Positions 26,026 to 37,020 of a stretch of DNA of 64,000 bases are shown here, in pieces (positions within the stretch are counted from its first letter, which is position 1; each line of letters begins with the position of its first letter). The stretch covers positions 3,782,001 through 3,846,000 of the forward strand of contig NC_079517.1 of NCBI RefSeq assembly GCF_000801105.2, given 5' to 3'. The notes beneath the pieces are model-generated. The model was not told the origin of the DNA. It worked only from the letters and a program-made list of their open reading frames with translations, and searched no databases. Origin of the DNA: Raphanus sativus (lineage: Eukaryota; Streptophyta; Magnoliopsida; Brassicales; Brassicaceae). A program made the position numbers and the translations under genes.

Positions 26026-27098
26026 TGATGCGTATAATCTATCCATCAAATATATATAATAAATATATTTTCGTAAGATACCGTTGTCGACGTTAGCAGA
26101 GACATTGCCTGATGATCTGATTCTGATGACGTCAAGTGGTTCCAATTTACCCCGAGTTAAAACAAGTAAAAGACGTCAGCATCATTTACTTATCGTATAT
26201 CTCCATGTGACCACTTCCTTCTCCTCTAACTCTTTCACTCTCTCATATGTACTTATTGACTCCTCTACGTGTGCTACACGCTCCTTTTCTGTCCCCACTC
26301 AACGTGCGATTTTCTCAAACACTTAAAAAGCCAATAGTTGAGCAATAATTCTTTTAATTATCAGCTAGCTAGTACAAATTAACTATACCCAAACATGTAA
26401 ATTTCAAGAAAAAATATGATTGGAAAGATAAAACTTCTATGATCCCTAAGCATTCAGTTCTCTGGAATGCTTTCGCCGCTCAAATCTAGACTAATCCGCC
26501 ATCAGATTTGCACTCTGCAGCAGCCTGGGTTTTATCTCCTAACCACAGCTCCAACTACAACGCTATCACCCTTGCAAAGCTTCTGTTCCAGTCAATCATC
26601 TACGTCATCTGGAAAGAAAGAAATGCTCGCATCTTCACGTCAGTGTCATCTCCGACGTCGGTCCTTCACCTGACGCTTGACCGGCTGCTTAGGGATCAGA
26701 TGCTGTCTCTCCCAACAAGGTCGTCAGCTCAACCCTCCCTGCTACAATTCTACTTCTCAACCTATCGATAGGGATGTCAACTGGACACTCTGTCCATGGA
26801 CGTCCATATCCAAATTAATATGGATTAATATGGACATGCCCAAATTCGTCCAAAATATTTTGTTGTCCAACTGGACAATGCCCAAATACGCCCAAAGACC
26901 AATTGACAAGACCAAATGGACATGGGCCGTCCAAATCATTAAAATCTCTAGGGTTTTTAATTGGGGAAAAATCATTTTTTTCACTTGGCCGTCACTCTTA
27001 TCTCCCAATCTCATCTCTCTCGATCTCAACTCTCAAGCTCTCCATGACTCCATCTCTCTCGATCTCGAGCTCTCCATCTCTCTGATGAAAACCCATCT

Positions 27099-27174
27099 CC
27101 GTCGAGCTCTCTCTTCTCCGTCGAGCTCTCTCTTCTCCGGCGAGCTCTCTCTTCTCCGACGAGCTCTCTCTCGA
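27099..27174. repeat. 19-bp tandem repeat, four units
   Basis: CCGTCGAGCTCTCTCTTCT recurs four times with single changes (CCGTC, CCGTC, CCGGC, CCGAC) inside the hAT element. Confidence 0.9.
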
Positions 27175-27734
27175 TCTCGAGCTCTCTCTATCTTCTCATT
27201 GGAAACCCATCTCGAGCTCTCTCTTTCTTTAAGATATATTGAAGTTTCAAGCTTTTTGAATGGTCTCTGTTGTTTACAGGATGCTTGGATATAATGTTTT
27301 TTCTCTTGTTTTTTTCTTCAGACAGCCCAGATTCTTACAAGGCTGGTCACAAAGCTTCTGTCATCGACTTCGCTCTCTGTCTCTTCGTGGTGGGTTCGCG
27401 ACTTCGCTCTCTGTCTCGTCTATATTATAGCATCGTGGAAATAAAATGTTGCTTCTTAGTTCTTACACATAGCTTAACTTGTTATTGCTTCTTACACATC
27501 GTGGAAATGAAATGTTGTTTACATGAAGTTTAAATCAGTTTAAGTACCTTTTGTAAAACATGGAGTTTAAATCTAAGTATTTTTTCAGTTTTTTGTGAAA
27601 CATGGAGTTTAAATTTAAGCATCTTTTTGTAAAACATGGAGTTTTAATCTAAGTACTATTGTTATATATAAAATTTAGAATCTGTATATTTTTTTAAATC
27701 AAATGGGCGAACTGGACTCCATGGACAGTCCAAC

Positions 27735-27819
27735 TGGACATGGTCCTATTTGGACATGGACTATTTGGACATGGTCCTATTTGGACATGGACTATTTGGA
27801 CATGGTCCTATTTGGACAT
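27735..27819. repeat. 31-bp tandem repeat near the hAT right end
   Basis: A 31-bp unit made of TGGACATGGTCCTATT plus TGGACATGGACTATT begins at 27735, 27766 and 27797, the last copy partial. It is a subterminal repeat of the kind that transposase may bind. Confidence 0.9.
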
Positions 27820-28051
27820 CAAGACAAAAACGCCCAAAAAAAAAGCCCATCTGGACATGTCCACTTCTGTCCGGACAGCCCAATTGACATCCCTACCTAT
27901 CGGCCACCTTGAAGCTCGTCTTTGTTGCTTGTCCTTGTGTTTTTTATTTCCTATTTGTAGTTCAGTCTGTGTAATAAGTTGGAAATAACAATGTGAAAAA
28001 TCTAAAATGGTATAATATTAACATTTTACCAAAAAAAAAAGAAAACTTCTA

Positions 28052-29012
28052 CTATCTGATATGTGCCAAACAGTGTTAACAACATGCAACAGTTGACAGA
28101 ACTTTTATTTAATGTATGGTAGACAATGACATCATCTGCCATACATACCTCATCAAATACCTCACGAAATCTTAAGTGCTACCAGTTAACCTTTTTCACA
28201 GACCGAATAGTATTCTTGTTTTCAAACAATGATCTTTTTCTTTGATCAAAGTGTTCAAACAATCATCTCAAATGATGTTATTAGTTAATTACAGAGATGG
28301 TCCTATAAACTTTTGTTCGCACATGCGCCAACATAAATTTTCAACAAGAAAAATAATATAACCATTTTTTTGGGTGTAATACTCCTTGTTGCCAGCAGAG
28401 ATTCATATTCAATATCTGTGTTTTGTCCTATTATCAGCATTTGTTAAATATTTTTTTACGTCATGACTCATAAGGGATTCAGACAATAAACAGCACGAAG
28501 TCGTAAGACTGACGATGATGCTGGCGTATAACGTATATACCGAGCTATATACAAATATTTAGAATCTCTCGTATGTCCACCATGTACGCCAGATTTCATG
28601 GAAAACTAAAAATTAAGCGTTTTTTCTTCTTTGGCTTCAATTTTTTTGAGAAAAAAAATATATAGTTGTAATATTGTACACATATACATGCTTACATATG
28701 TTGTTGTAACCAGATTCTATGTGTGAATTTTAACATCAGACAGCTGCGTAAATGATTTTAGCTCAATAGTTTTATTTTATGGTAAGAGAAAGCTCAATAG
28801 TTTTCTAATCTTTTTCATCTTTTCGAATGTTCTTAAACATTTTTTGTAAATGGTGTCCATTCTTAGAAGCGATAAGTTGTGTTCAATTTTCAAATTCAGA
28901 AGCGACCAAGCTGACCTCAATGAATAAAAAAGCGAAGAAAATATTAGTAAAGAAAGAAAATAAAATATATAATTACCTAATGGTTACGTCATTATAGCTA
29001 TAGTGACACCCA
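28052..29012. other. Intergenic region upstream of the glutaredoxin gene
   Basis: No gene or clear repeat. The stretch should include the promoter of the glutaredoxin gene. Confidence 0.3.
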
Positions 29013-29020
29013 ATATATAT
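29013..29020 (+). promoter_or_regulatory. TATA box of the glutaredoxin gene
   Basis: CAATATATATTTCC places a TATA box about 85 bases before the ATG at 29101. Transcription would then start near 29045-29050, after the alternative in-frame ATG at 29029, which favours 29101 as the true start. Confidence 0.55.
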
Positions 29021-29100
29021 TTCCATTTATGGGTCCTTCTCATTTCGCGTTGACATCAAGAAAACTCCCACTTTCGTTCTCTCTCTCTCTCTCTCTCACG

Positions 29101-29514
29101 ATGCAAGGTTTACGGAACTTTACTAACGACGACGTTTCACTCGACCTAATGGTTCCTCCTACAGTACCAGCACCGGTATCCTCCGCCACTACCTCGACGA
29201 GCCTATCGTTCGATGAGGAGGAGACTTCAGAGTCAAAGATCGAACGGCTGATATCGGAGCATCCGGTCATCATATTCACTCGATCCTCCTCATGCTGCAT
29301 GTGTCACGTCATGAAAAAGCTTCTATTGACCGTTGGAGTTCACCCAACGGTGATCGAGGCCGACGAAGAAGAGATCTCTTGCCTAGCCGTTAAAACTGCT
29401 CCGGTGCTCTTCATCGGTGGTGCTTGTGTCGGTGGGTTCGAGTCTCTTGTCGCACTTCACCTTAGTGGTCATCTAGTTTCTAGACTCGTTGAGGTTGGAG
29501 CCTTATGGGCATAA
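29101..29514 (+). CDS. GRXC10: CC-type glutaredoxin (ROXY class), GRXC10-like
   Basis: Intronless 137-residue protein. A Ser/Thr/acid-rich N-terminal extension of about 45 residues precedes a thioredoxin fold with the plant-specific CC-type active site CCMC at 65-68, then KTAPVLFIGG (the TVP-like cis-Pro site) and GACVGGFESLVALHLSG with the GG glutathione-binding turn. CC-type glutaredoxins act mainly by binding TGA bZIP factors in the nucleus. The C terminus is ALWA, close to the ALWL tail that many ROXYs use for TGA/TOPLESS binding. An upstream in-frame ATG at 29029 would add 24 residues but lies before the inferred transcription start. A CT microsatellite sits just before the ATG. Synteny matches At5g11930. 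Confidence 0.9.
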   Translation: MQGLRNFTNDDVSLDLMVPPTVPAPVSSATTSTSLSFDEEETSESKIERLISEHPVIIFTRSSSCCMCHVMKKLLLTVGVHPTVIEADEEEISCLAVKTAPVLFIGGACVGGFESLVALHLSGHLVSRLVEVGALWA

Positions 29515-31198
29515 TTGTGCTTTTAAAAATTATAACTAATAATGAAAATCTGGTAATAAAATCCATTGTATATTTCATGATCTACTCTTTTTGCATTACT
29601 CTTTCTGTTCTTGTTCTGAAAGTTAAAAAAGAAATGTAATCTTTTCAGCGTTCCAAAAAAGAAAAAATTCATCCCCTGTGTAATTTTTATGTTACCAGTT
29701 TGATTTGTGTTGTTTAGATTTATGTATGCTGTGTAATAAATACTTATCAAAAAAGTTGATGATCTAGACAAAACAGATATATATATAGGAGTAAGAATAC
29801 TTTCTAAATTTTGGATATTGACTTTGTACATACCTCTAAAACAAAGGTTTTTTGTTGTAGATGTTAAGAAACTTCAAAGAATTGATTGAGCTAGCTATCT
29901 ACTTTCATGAAAGTTTAATAATAACTTCTTGTAAAATTTTATCACGAATTAAAATAAAGTAGTGATTTACCCTTTTGGGATAATTTGGAGAAGCAAAACT
30001 GAAAAGAGGTCATTAGTTCAATGGTTTATTTAATAACGACCTCGAAGTTATGAAAATCTGTATAGAATCAGTTGATTACCAGGGAATCTGACTACTATCC
30101 TTTCCTTGAACAATTTTAGGTATTTGGGTACATCTGTATATGTATTAGGAATCTCTCCTTTTCTAATAGATTTTATATTGTGTGCAATAAGAGAGTTTGG
30201 CCCAAGAATCTTTAAGACTTTAAAGTAGGTGTCACTCACAATTATTGCACAGTCACTGCCGTTGGATTCTTCAATACGTGAAACCTCCTCTATGTATATT
30301 TTGATTACGTTTGATTGGATTTACAACTTACACATTATTTATTAATTTATTCATTATTTTTGAATCAAAGGAAAATTCTCAACGAGACAACCACTCAAAT
30401 AGCTTACCTAGTTGAGAAGTTATTCATAGCCATAAATCATATTTACAGATATCATTATTTTATGTCGGACAACAGATTTTACATCTCAACCAATAAGAAA
30501 AATATTACCCTTAGATATGGGAGCTCCTCAGTGGTGGGGGGTTTGGTTAGGCTTTAGGAAAAAAACAAGTTCTTTATTTTATTTTGAAACAACGACAACT
30601 TGTTACGAGTTTGTTATTGTTTCTCATCTACTTTGTTTAAAATAATCGTATAAAATATAATATTTTTTCTTTCATAAAATGACAGTTTATATTTTATTAT
30701 TTGAAATACGGTATTTGCAGCTCCAACGGCATATCACCATATAGGAAGGAAGAAAACAAAAATAAACGGATCAACTTGAATTACCCCATGATTTCGAGTA
30801 GCAATAGCCAATGAGAGTCGAATGATGTAATGCACAAACATTATCAATATTAGAAAGTGAGGTACCGAAAGAATTCGATATGATTAAAGGCAATATAAGT
30901 GAAGGTGAGGTTACAATGGCCACAGTTTAAAGTATACAGAAAAGACAAGTGTCTAATTAATCTATGTGGTTGCTCTCTTCTAAAATTTGAGACATCTCCA
31001 CCACAAGTTCGAAGAGGAGATACTGACTTAATTCGCATAACTGAAAAGATCTATTTTTCTTCCAAACCTATGTTGATTTTTTTTTTTTTTTTGGATAATA
31101 TACACGTGAAGGATGAGATATAATGATAACTTATTTTGATAGTCCAAAGGATGTTTGAAACTTTGAATTGAGTGTTTCAAAAAAAGTTTCGTTTGACT
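29515..31198. other. Intergenic region
   Basis: The first 150-300 bases are probably the 3' untranslated region of the glutaredoxin gene. The rest shows no gene. Confidence 0.3.
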
Positions 31199-31680
31199 TA
31201 TGGCTTTTCTCATGCTCCAAGCTTCTAAAGACGACATATATAGTCACACCTTTGCTCCATGCATTGAATACGTAAAGCCTAGCTTCTTTACCAATTGCCA
31301 TTTTCCGATAAACCCTAGACGTTATTACACTTTTTTATCCTCCCCCACAGCTCTCTGTAACAGAGTGATCGATCTAGAAACCAAAAAAGAAGTAGATCGT
31401 CATTCATCGGTGAAATACTGACAAAGCTAACATGTTTTCCAAAGTTGCAACGTAGGTTATAATAATCCAAGCGGGAGGTGACAAGAAAACAAAAAGACGA
31501 AAATTAATTATCTTTATTTAGGTAAAATAGATATGATAGAGTATTGTTGCACATCGGATCAGAGAAAATTAGAACATAGTGAATAAATAACCATTGAGCG
31601 AAGTTTTAGTAGCTTGAAAAATGGAAGGAAGTTCGGTAAGGCTGGAAGTTTCCAAGATTATCAAAAGAACCAGCTTCCAT
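31199..31680 (-). pseudogene. Relic of a tandem invertase copy: exon-1 and last-exon sequence only
   Basis: On the minus strand, 31680-31612 reads MEAGSFDNLGNFQPYRTSFH, an invertase exon 1 start like the RTSFHFQP of the intact neighbour. At 31380-31199 the sequence parallels the neighbour's last exon (32611-32445) almost base for base, including the region coding LEAWSMR, but has frameshifts and stops. Nothing of the roughly 450 middle codons remains. The promoter-side sequence at 31690-31850 also resembles that upstream of the intact gene. This is best explained as a tandem duplicate that lost its core. Confidence 0.85.
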
Positions 31681-32419
31681 TGTTTCTCTTTATACACAGT
31701 GTATATACTAGACTAGAGTTTTGATGTCAAGAAAATGTTATAAGGTTGTGAGAGAGGTCAGTGTATTTATAGTGCCATTGGCGTTTGCTACCTCTTCGAT
31801 CTGTCCAAAGGTTGAAGCAAAGTGAAAGAAGTTTTCGAGGTATTTGTTAATTGTAATTTTTGTTTCAGTTATTAAGGGTTGTGGTCATTGGTCTTTGTTT
31901 TTATTTTTTTTGAAACAAAGTCTTTGTTAAATATATTAGTCAATACATATTATTCATTTTGTACACCTTTTTGTCGCATTCATTTTGTTTAATTTAAATT
32001 GTGGGAACATTTGAAGATAGGAATGCAATAATGTACTTCTAATTTGTTTGGTCAATGGTCTTTGTTATGAAATGAATTATTCACCAGTTATCACTATCTC
32101 TAAACTATTTTACTTCATAATATTGTGATAACTGGCGAAGTCCTACTTGCTTACAAAAAAAATATGGGCGAAAAGAGGCATGCTGATAAGCATGTTTTTA
32201 ATATATAAGCTCGAAAAATGAAAGTCGTGAAATTCAATATTATGATAAACACAACAAATCAACAATAACTTAGATTTAAAAGAAGAAAAACCAAAAGAAC
32301 ACACACCAATATCTTGAACAAAAAACACGGATAAATCTTAAAACATGTTCATAATTAAAGCACAGGAATCATCTTTAGGCAGTCCAAAGATTATTATAAG
32401 CAGCATTATTACTGACAAA

Positions 32420-34761
32420 TTAAAGTGCGTTTAAATTGACTTCAGCATTTCTCATGCTCCAAGCTTCCAGAGACGAGATGATCACACCCCTTGTTCCATC
32501 ATTGAACAAGTAAAGCTTAGCTGCTTCACCAGTTGCCAATTTGGGGTAAACCCTTGACGTTATCACATTTCTTCCTCCTGCTCCATAGCTCTCTATGATC
32601 GAGTGATCAATCTATATGAAAACAAAAAAAAATGTTATTCAACAAGGGTTAAATTGTTTTAAATAAAAGTACTGACATTGCAAAAGGGCTGAATTCATCA
32701 ACTCACCAAACATCTCAACGAGATCTTCTCATGTAGTGGATCAATGTCTAGGACTGTTCCATGAGCAGATTTCCTTGTGTTGTCTCTCAACGAAGACCTA
32801 CATTTCCATTTGTTAAAATGAAGCATGAGATTTACATAAGATAAATAAACACTTGGTTTCTTGTTTCTAGGTTATAGTTGAAATCATACTTCTTCTCATC
32901 GCTGCCCATTACAACCGAATATCCATTTCCACGAAGAATAATTTTGAAGAAGATTGCAGTTTGTTCTCGTAAGTCATCACTAGCCAATGCTAGCAACCCA
33001 AAAGGTCCATACACACATCCAACCGAGCTGTCACGGTCGAACAAAACCGCATCATCAACATGATCAGAATCTAGTACTTCGGGGTTGCCTTCCAGAACAG
33101 GCAGATCAAAAGTCACCTCTACGTCAGCCTTAACAACAACAAGAGAAAGATAAGAAGATAAAAACAAACAAATATAAGTTCTTAATTCCTGACAAAAAAC
33201 AATATGCACAAACTTACTTGTGCTGCAGTGATGCCTGATATTTCATGTTTCGAGCAGCCTGAGAGATGCTTGTCATCCAAGCTAACTTGATTAGTCCTAA
33301 GATAGTTGATTTCTTCGATTGGCCATTGTATCAGCCTCTTCCCACTTGTGTCCAACCACATCTCCCTTGGAAGAGACTACAGCCAAAAAAAAACAAAAAA
33401 CAATTCAAGAACTTTCTTGACAAGTTATCTCTATAACTACTTTGAGCCCTAGAAAACATTTACCAGAAGGCCAGACCATCCCTTCGCGATATCATCTTCC
33501 GCGCTATCAGTATCTATAACCCATCCAAAGTTGATCCTCCGGTTCTTAACACTGTCAAAGAAGGCCTTCGAGGCATAGAACGTTCCATGATCATACCTCA
33601 AATCCGCAACTGTGTTAGTGAACTCAGAATCAGCTGCAAAGTCTTCGTTCTCAGAAGAGTATGTACCAATAACATAGCAATCATGGCCTCCAAAACTCGA
33701 TTTCAAGACATGCTTCACACTAGCATTGTTCACCGAATTCTCTACACCTTCCTTACTGGTCAGAGAAACGGGGAAAAAATCAGGGCATTCCCACATTCCG
33801 GTATCTTGTGTCGCAAGCAAAGGAGTTGGATATTTTGTCCATTCCACAAAATCATTACTTCTGTACAATACAGCCATTCCTCTTTCGGTATGTATCTGCT
33901 TGGCTCCCACGAGAACTCTCCATATCCCATCTTGTCCTTGCCACCCGGTCGTAGGGTCACGGAAACAATCGTGAGGGACGTCGTGTGGCGGAAGCATCAC
34001 AGGATTGTTCTTTGGTTTTACCCACTCACGAAGCAAAGGGTCGGAAACATCCTTAGGTTCGGCAAGAACTGTAACCTGGCGTCTGTCGAGCTCCTCGTGC
34101 TCCTCTAGTCCGGTGTAGAGAATTACAGGTTTGCCATCAGGGAGGATAGTGGCGGATCCAGACCAGCAGCTGTGTCTGTCATAGGATTCAGTAGGAACAA
34201 AGGCTGGTTCGAGTTGGATCCAGTTGACCATGTCTTGTGAAACAGAGTGTCCCCATATCATTATTTCACTGAATCGGGGAGCCAAATTGTTGTGCTGGTA
34301 GAACATATGGTAGAATCCTTTGTAATACATTGGCGCTGAAACAAGATTTTATTGCATAAATATTTCATCATGTGTAAACTTTTAGAGGTTATTTGAATCA
34401 CAAGTTAAGAGTTTGTAGAATTATTATGTACCGTTTGGATCTTCAGAGTTTCCAAGATGCATCCAAGTATCAGGAGTGACATAGAAATAAGGCAACAATT
34501 ATCTTGATTAGTTACTTCAGACCATCAAAACTAATAGTTTCCGACATGAATATAATGCACACCGTGTTGTGTAAAATTAAGTATACCGTGTAAATTAGCC
34601 ATATATTGGTTTATGAAATAACAGGATTAAAGATCTTTGCCAGTATATGATAGAAGAATATAAATAAGAGAAAAGAAGAAAATGAAACCGTTGATCCAGT
34701 TTCTATGAGGTTGGAAATGGAAGGAAGTCCTGTTAAGCACATCGTTTCCATGGTGAGCCAT
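32420..34761 (-). CDS. CWINV6: Cell-wall-type invertase / fructan exohydrolase, GH32 (cwINV6-like), 7 exons
   Basis: Exons 34761-34689, 34440-34432 (9-nt mini-exon), 34335-33464, 33376-33218, 33128-32890, 32797-32707 and 32611-32420 join in frame to 544 residues. GH32 enzymes hydrolyse sucrose or fructans. Catalytic motifs are all present: WINDPN at 22-27 (nucleophile Asp25, created by the mini-exon), FRDP at 152-155, and MWECPDFF with the acid/base Glu210. The Pro after WEC is typical of cell-wall rather than vacuolar forms. The C-terminal beta-sandwich is complete (ITSRVYPKLATGEAAKLYLF). The A. thaliana orthologue by synteny (At5g11920) is reported to be a fructan exohydrolase. Unusually, exon 1 begins only ten residues before the domain and encodes no signal peptide, and an in-frame TAA lies upstream. 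Confidence 0.93.
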
Positions 34762-34836
34762 TGATGATCTTACTCTGTGTGACGGGAACTGATCCTGGTG
34801 GATTATGAACAATTTGTCTTACGTATATATGTGTGG

Positions 34837-34846
34837 CTTTTATAAG
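34837..34846 (-). promoter_or_regulatory. TATA box of the invertase gene
   Basis: The minus strand reads CTTATAAAAG about 75 bases before the ATG. With transcription starting near 34810 there is little room for an upstream coding exon, which supports the short exon 1. Confidence 0.55.
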
Positions 34847-35443
34847 TGATCTTGAGGGCTTGCCAAGAAAATGATTATAGAGTCGTCATGAAATTTCCTT
34901 CCACTCATACTTCTAATAGCGTTGACATTGACAACTTCTTCTTATTTTGTCTTATGCTCGAAGTAACGTGGAAGAAACTCTCAAGATAGTTGTTAATTGT
35001 TTCTAAGAAAATTAGTTGTTAATATGAAAATTTGTTTATTAAGATTACTAAGCTTTTTGTTAATGGTGTAGATCCTTTTCTTCTTTATAAAAGTAGAAAC
35101 TTCGGCATGCGGAGTCAGCCCTTAGCTAGCAGGCGGGGTTAGCATATTTTAATTGTCTGTTAATACATCGTCTTTAGCTCGAAGTATCGTGGAAGAAACT
35201 CTCAGAAAATTTATTAATTATGATATTCTTTTCGTTTCATTATAAATGTCTTTTAAAGTTTTCTCTGTGAACCAAAAAATGATTGATTTTTCTGTTTCAC
35301 CTCTGTTTAATACATTATTTTATTTGATTTTATTAATTAATGAACTAAAAATAAAGATAAAACTTAGAACTTTTTTTTTATTTTTATCTTGAAAATGTAA
35401 AATAATATTTATGAAGAATCATAATTTAAAAAATAAAACGATA
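34847..35443. other. Intergenic region upstream of the invertase
   Basis: Contains two similar stretches (CTCGAAGTAACGTGGAAGAA at about 34959 and CTCGAAGTATCGTGGAAGAA at about 35178), a short duplication also echoed near the invertase relic. No gene. Confidence 0.35.
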
Positions 35444-35698
35444 CTCTCTCCGTTTCCAAAAGTAAGATTTTCTAGAGTTTTCACGCTTATTAAAAATTTT
35501 AACAAATATTTTTATTTTAGTTTACTATTATTTTTCTATACACTTTTCAATAACTATCTACCAATCAAATTTAATCAATTCAAATATTCACAATTAATGT
35601 TTTTCAAAAGTATACAAAAATACCTTAAAATATAGAAAATCTATCTTTGTGAAACAAGAATAAAATGTAGAAAATCTTACTTTCGGGAACGGAGGGAG
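35444..35698. mobile_element. Stowaway MITE (255 bp)
   Basis: Terminal inverted repeats CTCTCTCCGTTTCCAAAAGT and CTCCCTCCGTTCCCGAAAGT are followed on both sides by AAGATTTTCTA and flanked by TA dinucleotides (35442-35443, 35699-35700). This is the classic Stowaway terminus. Confidence 0.9.
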
Positions 35699-36129
35699 TA
35701 TTTAATATAAAGCGGAAGGAGTATTCAATTTGTTGTAATTATCATAACTGTTTATTTTTATTTCTTGCGACCTTTGGTCTTTGTTAATTAAGTGAAAGGT
35801 CTTTGGAGTATTCATTCATCAAATGTCATTTTTACGATTGATTTTCAGCGGGCGGGCCCACTATATTTTAAACCAACTTGGTCGATGGTCTTTGTTTATG
35901 TATTAAAAGAGTTCTCTTTTCAACCAATTATATGAGGCGTCAAAACAACTTGTAATTTAATGAGGAGAAAACATTTCTATCTACCCATGTTCTTGATATT
36001 ATTATTACTTTTAGATGTTTTGGAGAGATATTCCGTAAAGACGTAATTATTTTGTTTCCGAATAAGTGTCATTTTTAATATTTTTTATACAAATTAAGAA
36101 AGTGATTGATATATATATATAAATTGTTA

Positions 36130-36495
36130 CTCATTTTGTTTCATAATAAGTTTTATTCTGGATTTTTTTCTTGTTACACAAAAAATGTCATTTTATAATT
36201 TCAATACAAATTATATTTATTTTCAGTTGCAAATTAATTATAAACTGCTTTGATTTTATAAATAAATTTATTTATCTCAAATAATATTGGTCGGAGAGAT
36301 GTAATTAATAACAACTTACGTATATTTCCATTACTTTCTTAATCTGTATGAAAAATATCAAAATATAAAATCAATGCAGTTCGAAATTAATTTTCATCTA
36401 AAAATAAGTATATTTTATATTAAAATTGTAAAGTGACAATTTTGTGTAATAAAAAAAAATTGGTTAGAATTACACTTATTATAAAACAGAAATAG
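36130..36495. mobile_element. Older Stowaway-like MITE (about 366 bp)
   Basis: The left end CTCATTTTGTTTCATAATAAG and the complement of the right end CTATTTCTGTTTTATAATAAG are inverted copies. Internal sequence repeats the inverted symmetry. The flanking TA is kept only on the left. Confidence 0.55.
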
Positions 36496-37020
36496 TTAGT
36501 TTGATAGCTTGTGTAAAAAAAGACATTTTCGTTTTGGTCAAAATAATTCTTAATTATTTTATCTATTCAATAAATATATCGTTTAGATTTTTTACAAAAA
36601 TGCTGATTTAGATTTTTTTAATATATTTTGTGATGATAAAAAAATATTCTCAGTCTTTTCACCTATATAATATTTTAAAATTTACATATCACATAGTTAG
36701 TAACTTATTAAATATATTTTTAGAATTGAGAGTTTTTTTTTAAATCAGAATCTGTTAAATTGATATTTGAAAAGGGGAAAATTAGTAGATTTCTCAGGGG
36801 TTTGTGAGAAAACCGTAAATAAAATTCCTAGAAGTACCAAAATACATTTCTGTAAATGTTTTCCTCATACCACTCACTGTAAAATACAAAATACATTTTT
36901 TACTGTAAATCTAAGCGGTAAACTTTAGTTTGCAGTCGTTGGGTGAGTAGTGATCGTCACAGACACACCGGCCACACCACAAAGACCCGCAACGAAACGG
37001 TAGGCTTTCCACGCGCACCG
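36496..37020. other. Intergenic region and promoter of the alpha/beta hydrolase gene
   Basis: AT-rich and without recognised elements. The GC-richer stretch from about 36940 is probably the 5' untranslated region. Confidence 0.3.

Larger units (their letters stand above)
26769..27895. mobile_element. hAT-type non-autonomous element (1127 bp) nested in the LINE
   Basis: The ends are TAGGGATGTCAACTGGAC and the complement TAGGGATGTCAATTGGGC. The flanking octamers are CCTATCGA (26761-26768) and CCTATCGG (27896-27903), one mismatch apart. Near both ends the element is crowded with TGGACATG/CATGTCCA-type motifs. The middle contains a CT-rich tandem repeat and a stretch with intron-like borders (TTTCTTCAG near 27322) that I cannot assign to a gene. 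No transposase. Confidence 0.8.
26440..28041 (+). mobile_element. 5'-truncated LINE (non-LTR retrotransposon) with poly(A) tail, split by a hAT element
   Basis: The last part of a LINE ORF2 is readable from about 26505 to 26768 (motifs VIYVIWKERNARIFT and LLRDQMLSLP, typical of the C-terminal zf-RVT/RNase-H-side region of plant LINEs). The reading then resumes at 27904 on the other side of the hAT element. The 3' end is an A-run at 28031-28040. A 10-bp target duplication AAAACTTCTA flanks the whole unit (26430-26439 and 28042-28051). The body outside the hAT insert is only about 460 bp, so the copy was truncated at insertion and is dead. Confidence 0.85.

Noticed and set aside
26677..27294. 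205-codon open frame with Ser/Leu-rich repeats
   Set aside because: Runs from the LINE fragment across the hAT border into its tandem repeats. It is a chance fusion, not a gene.
33587..34108. Plus-strand open frame of 173 codons
   Set aside because: Shadow of invertase exon 3, which carries all GH32 motifs on the minus strand.
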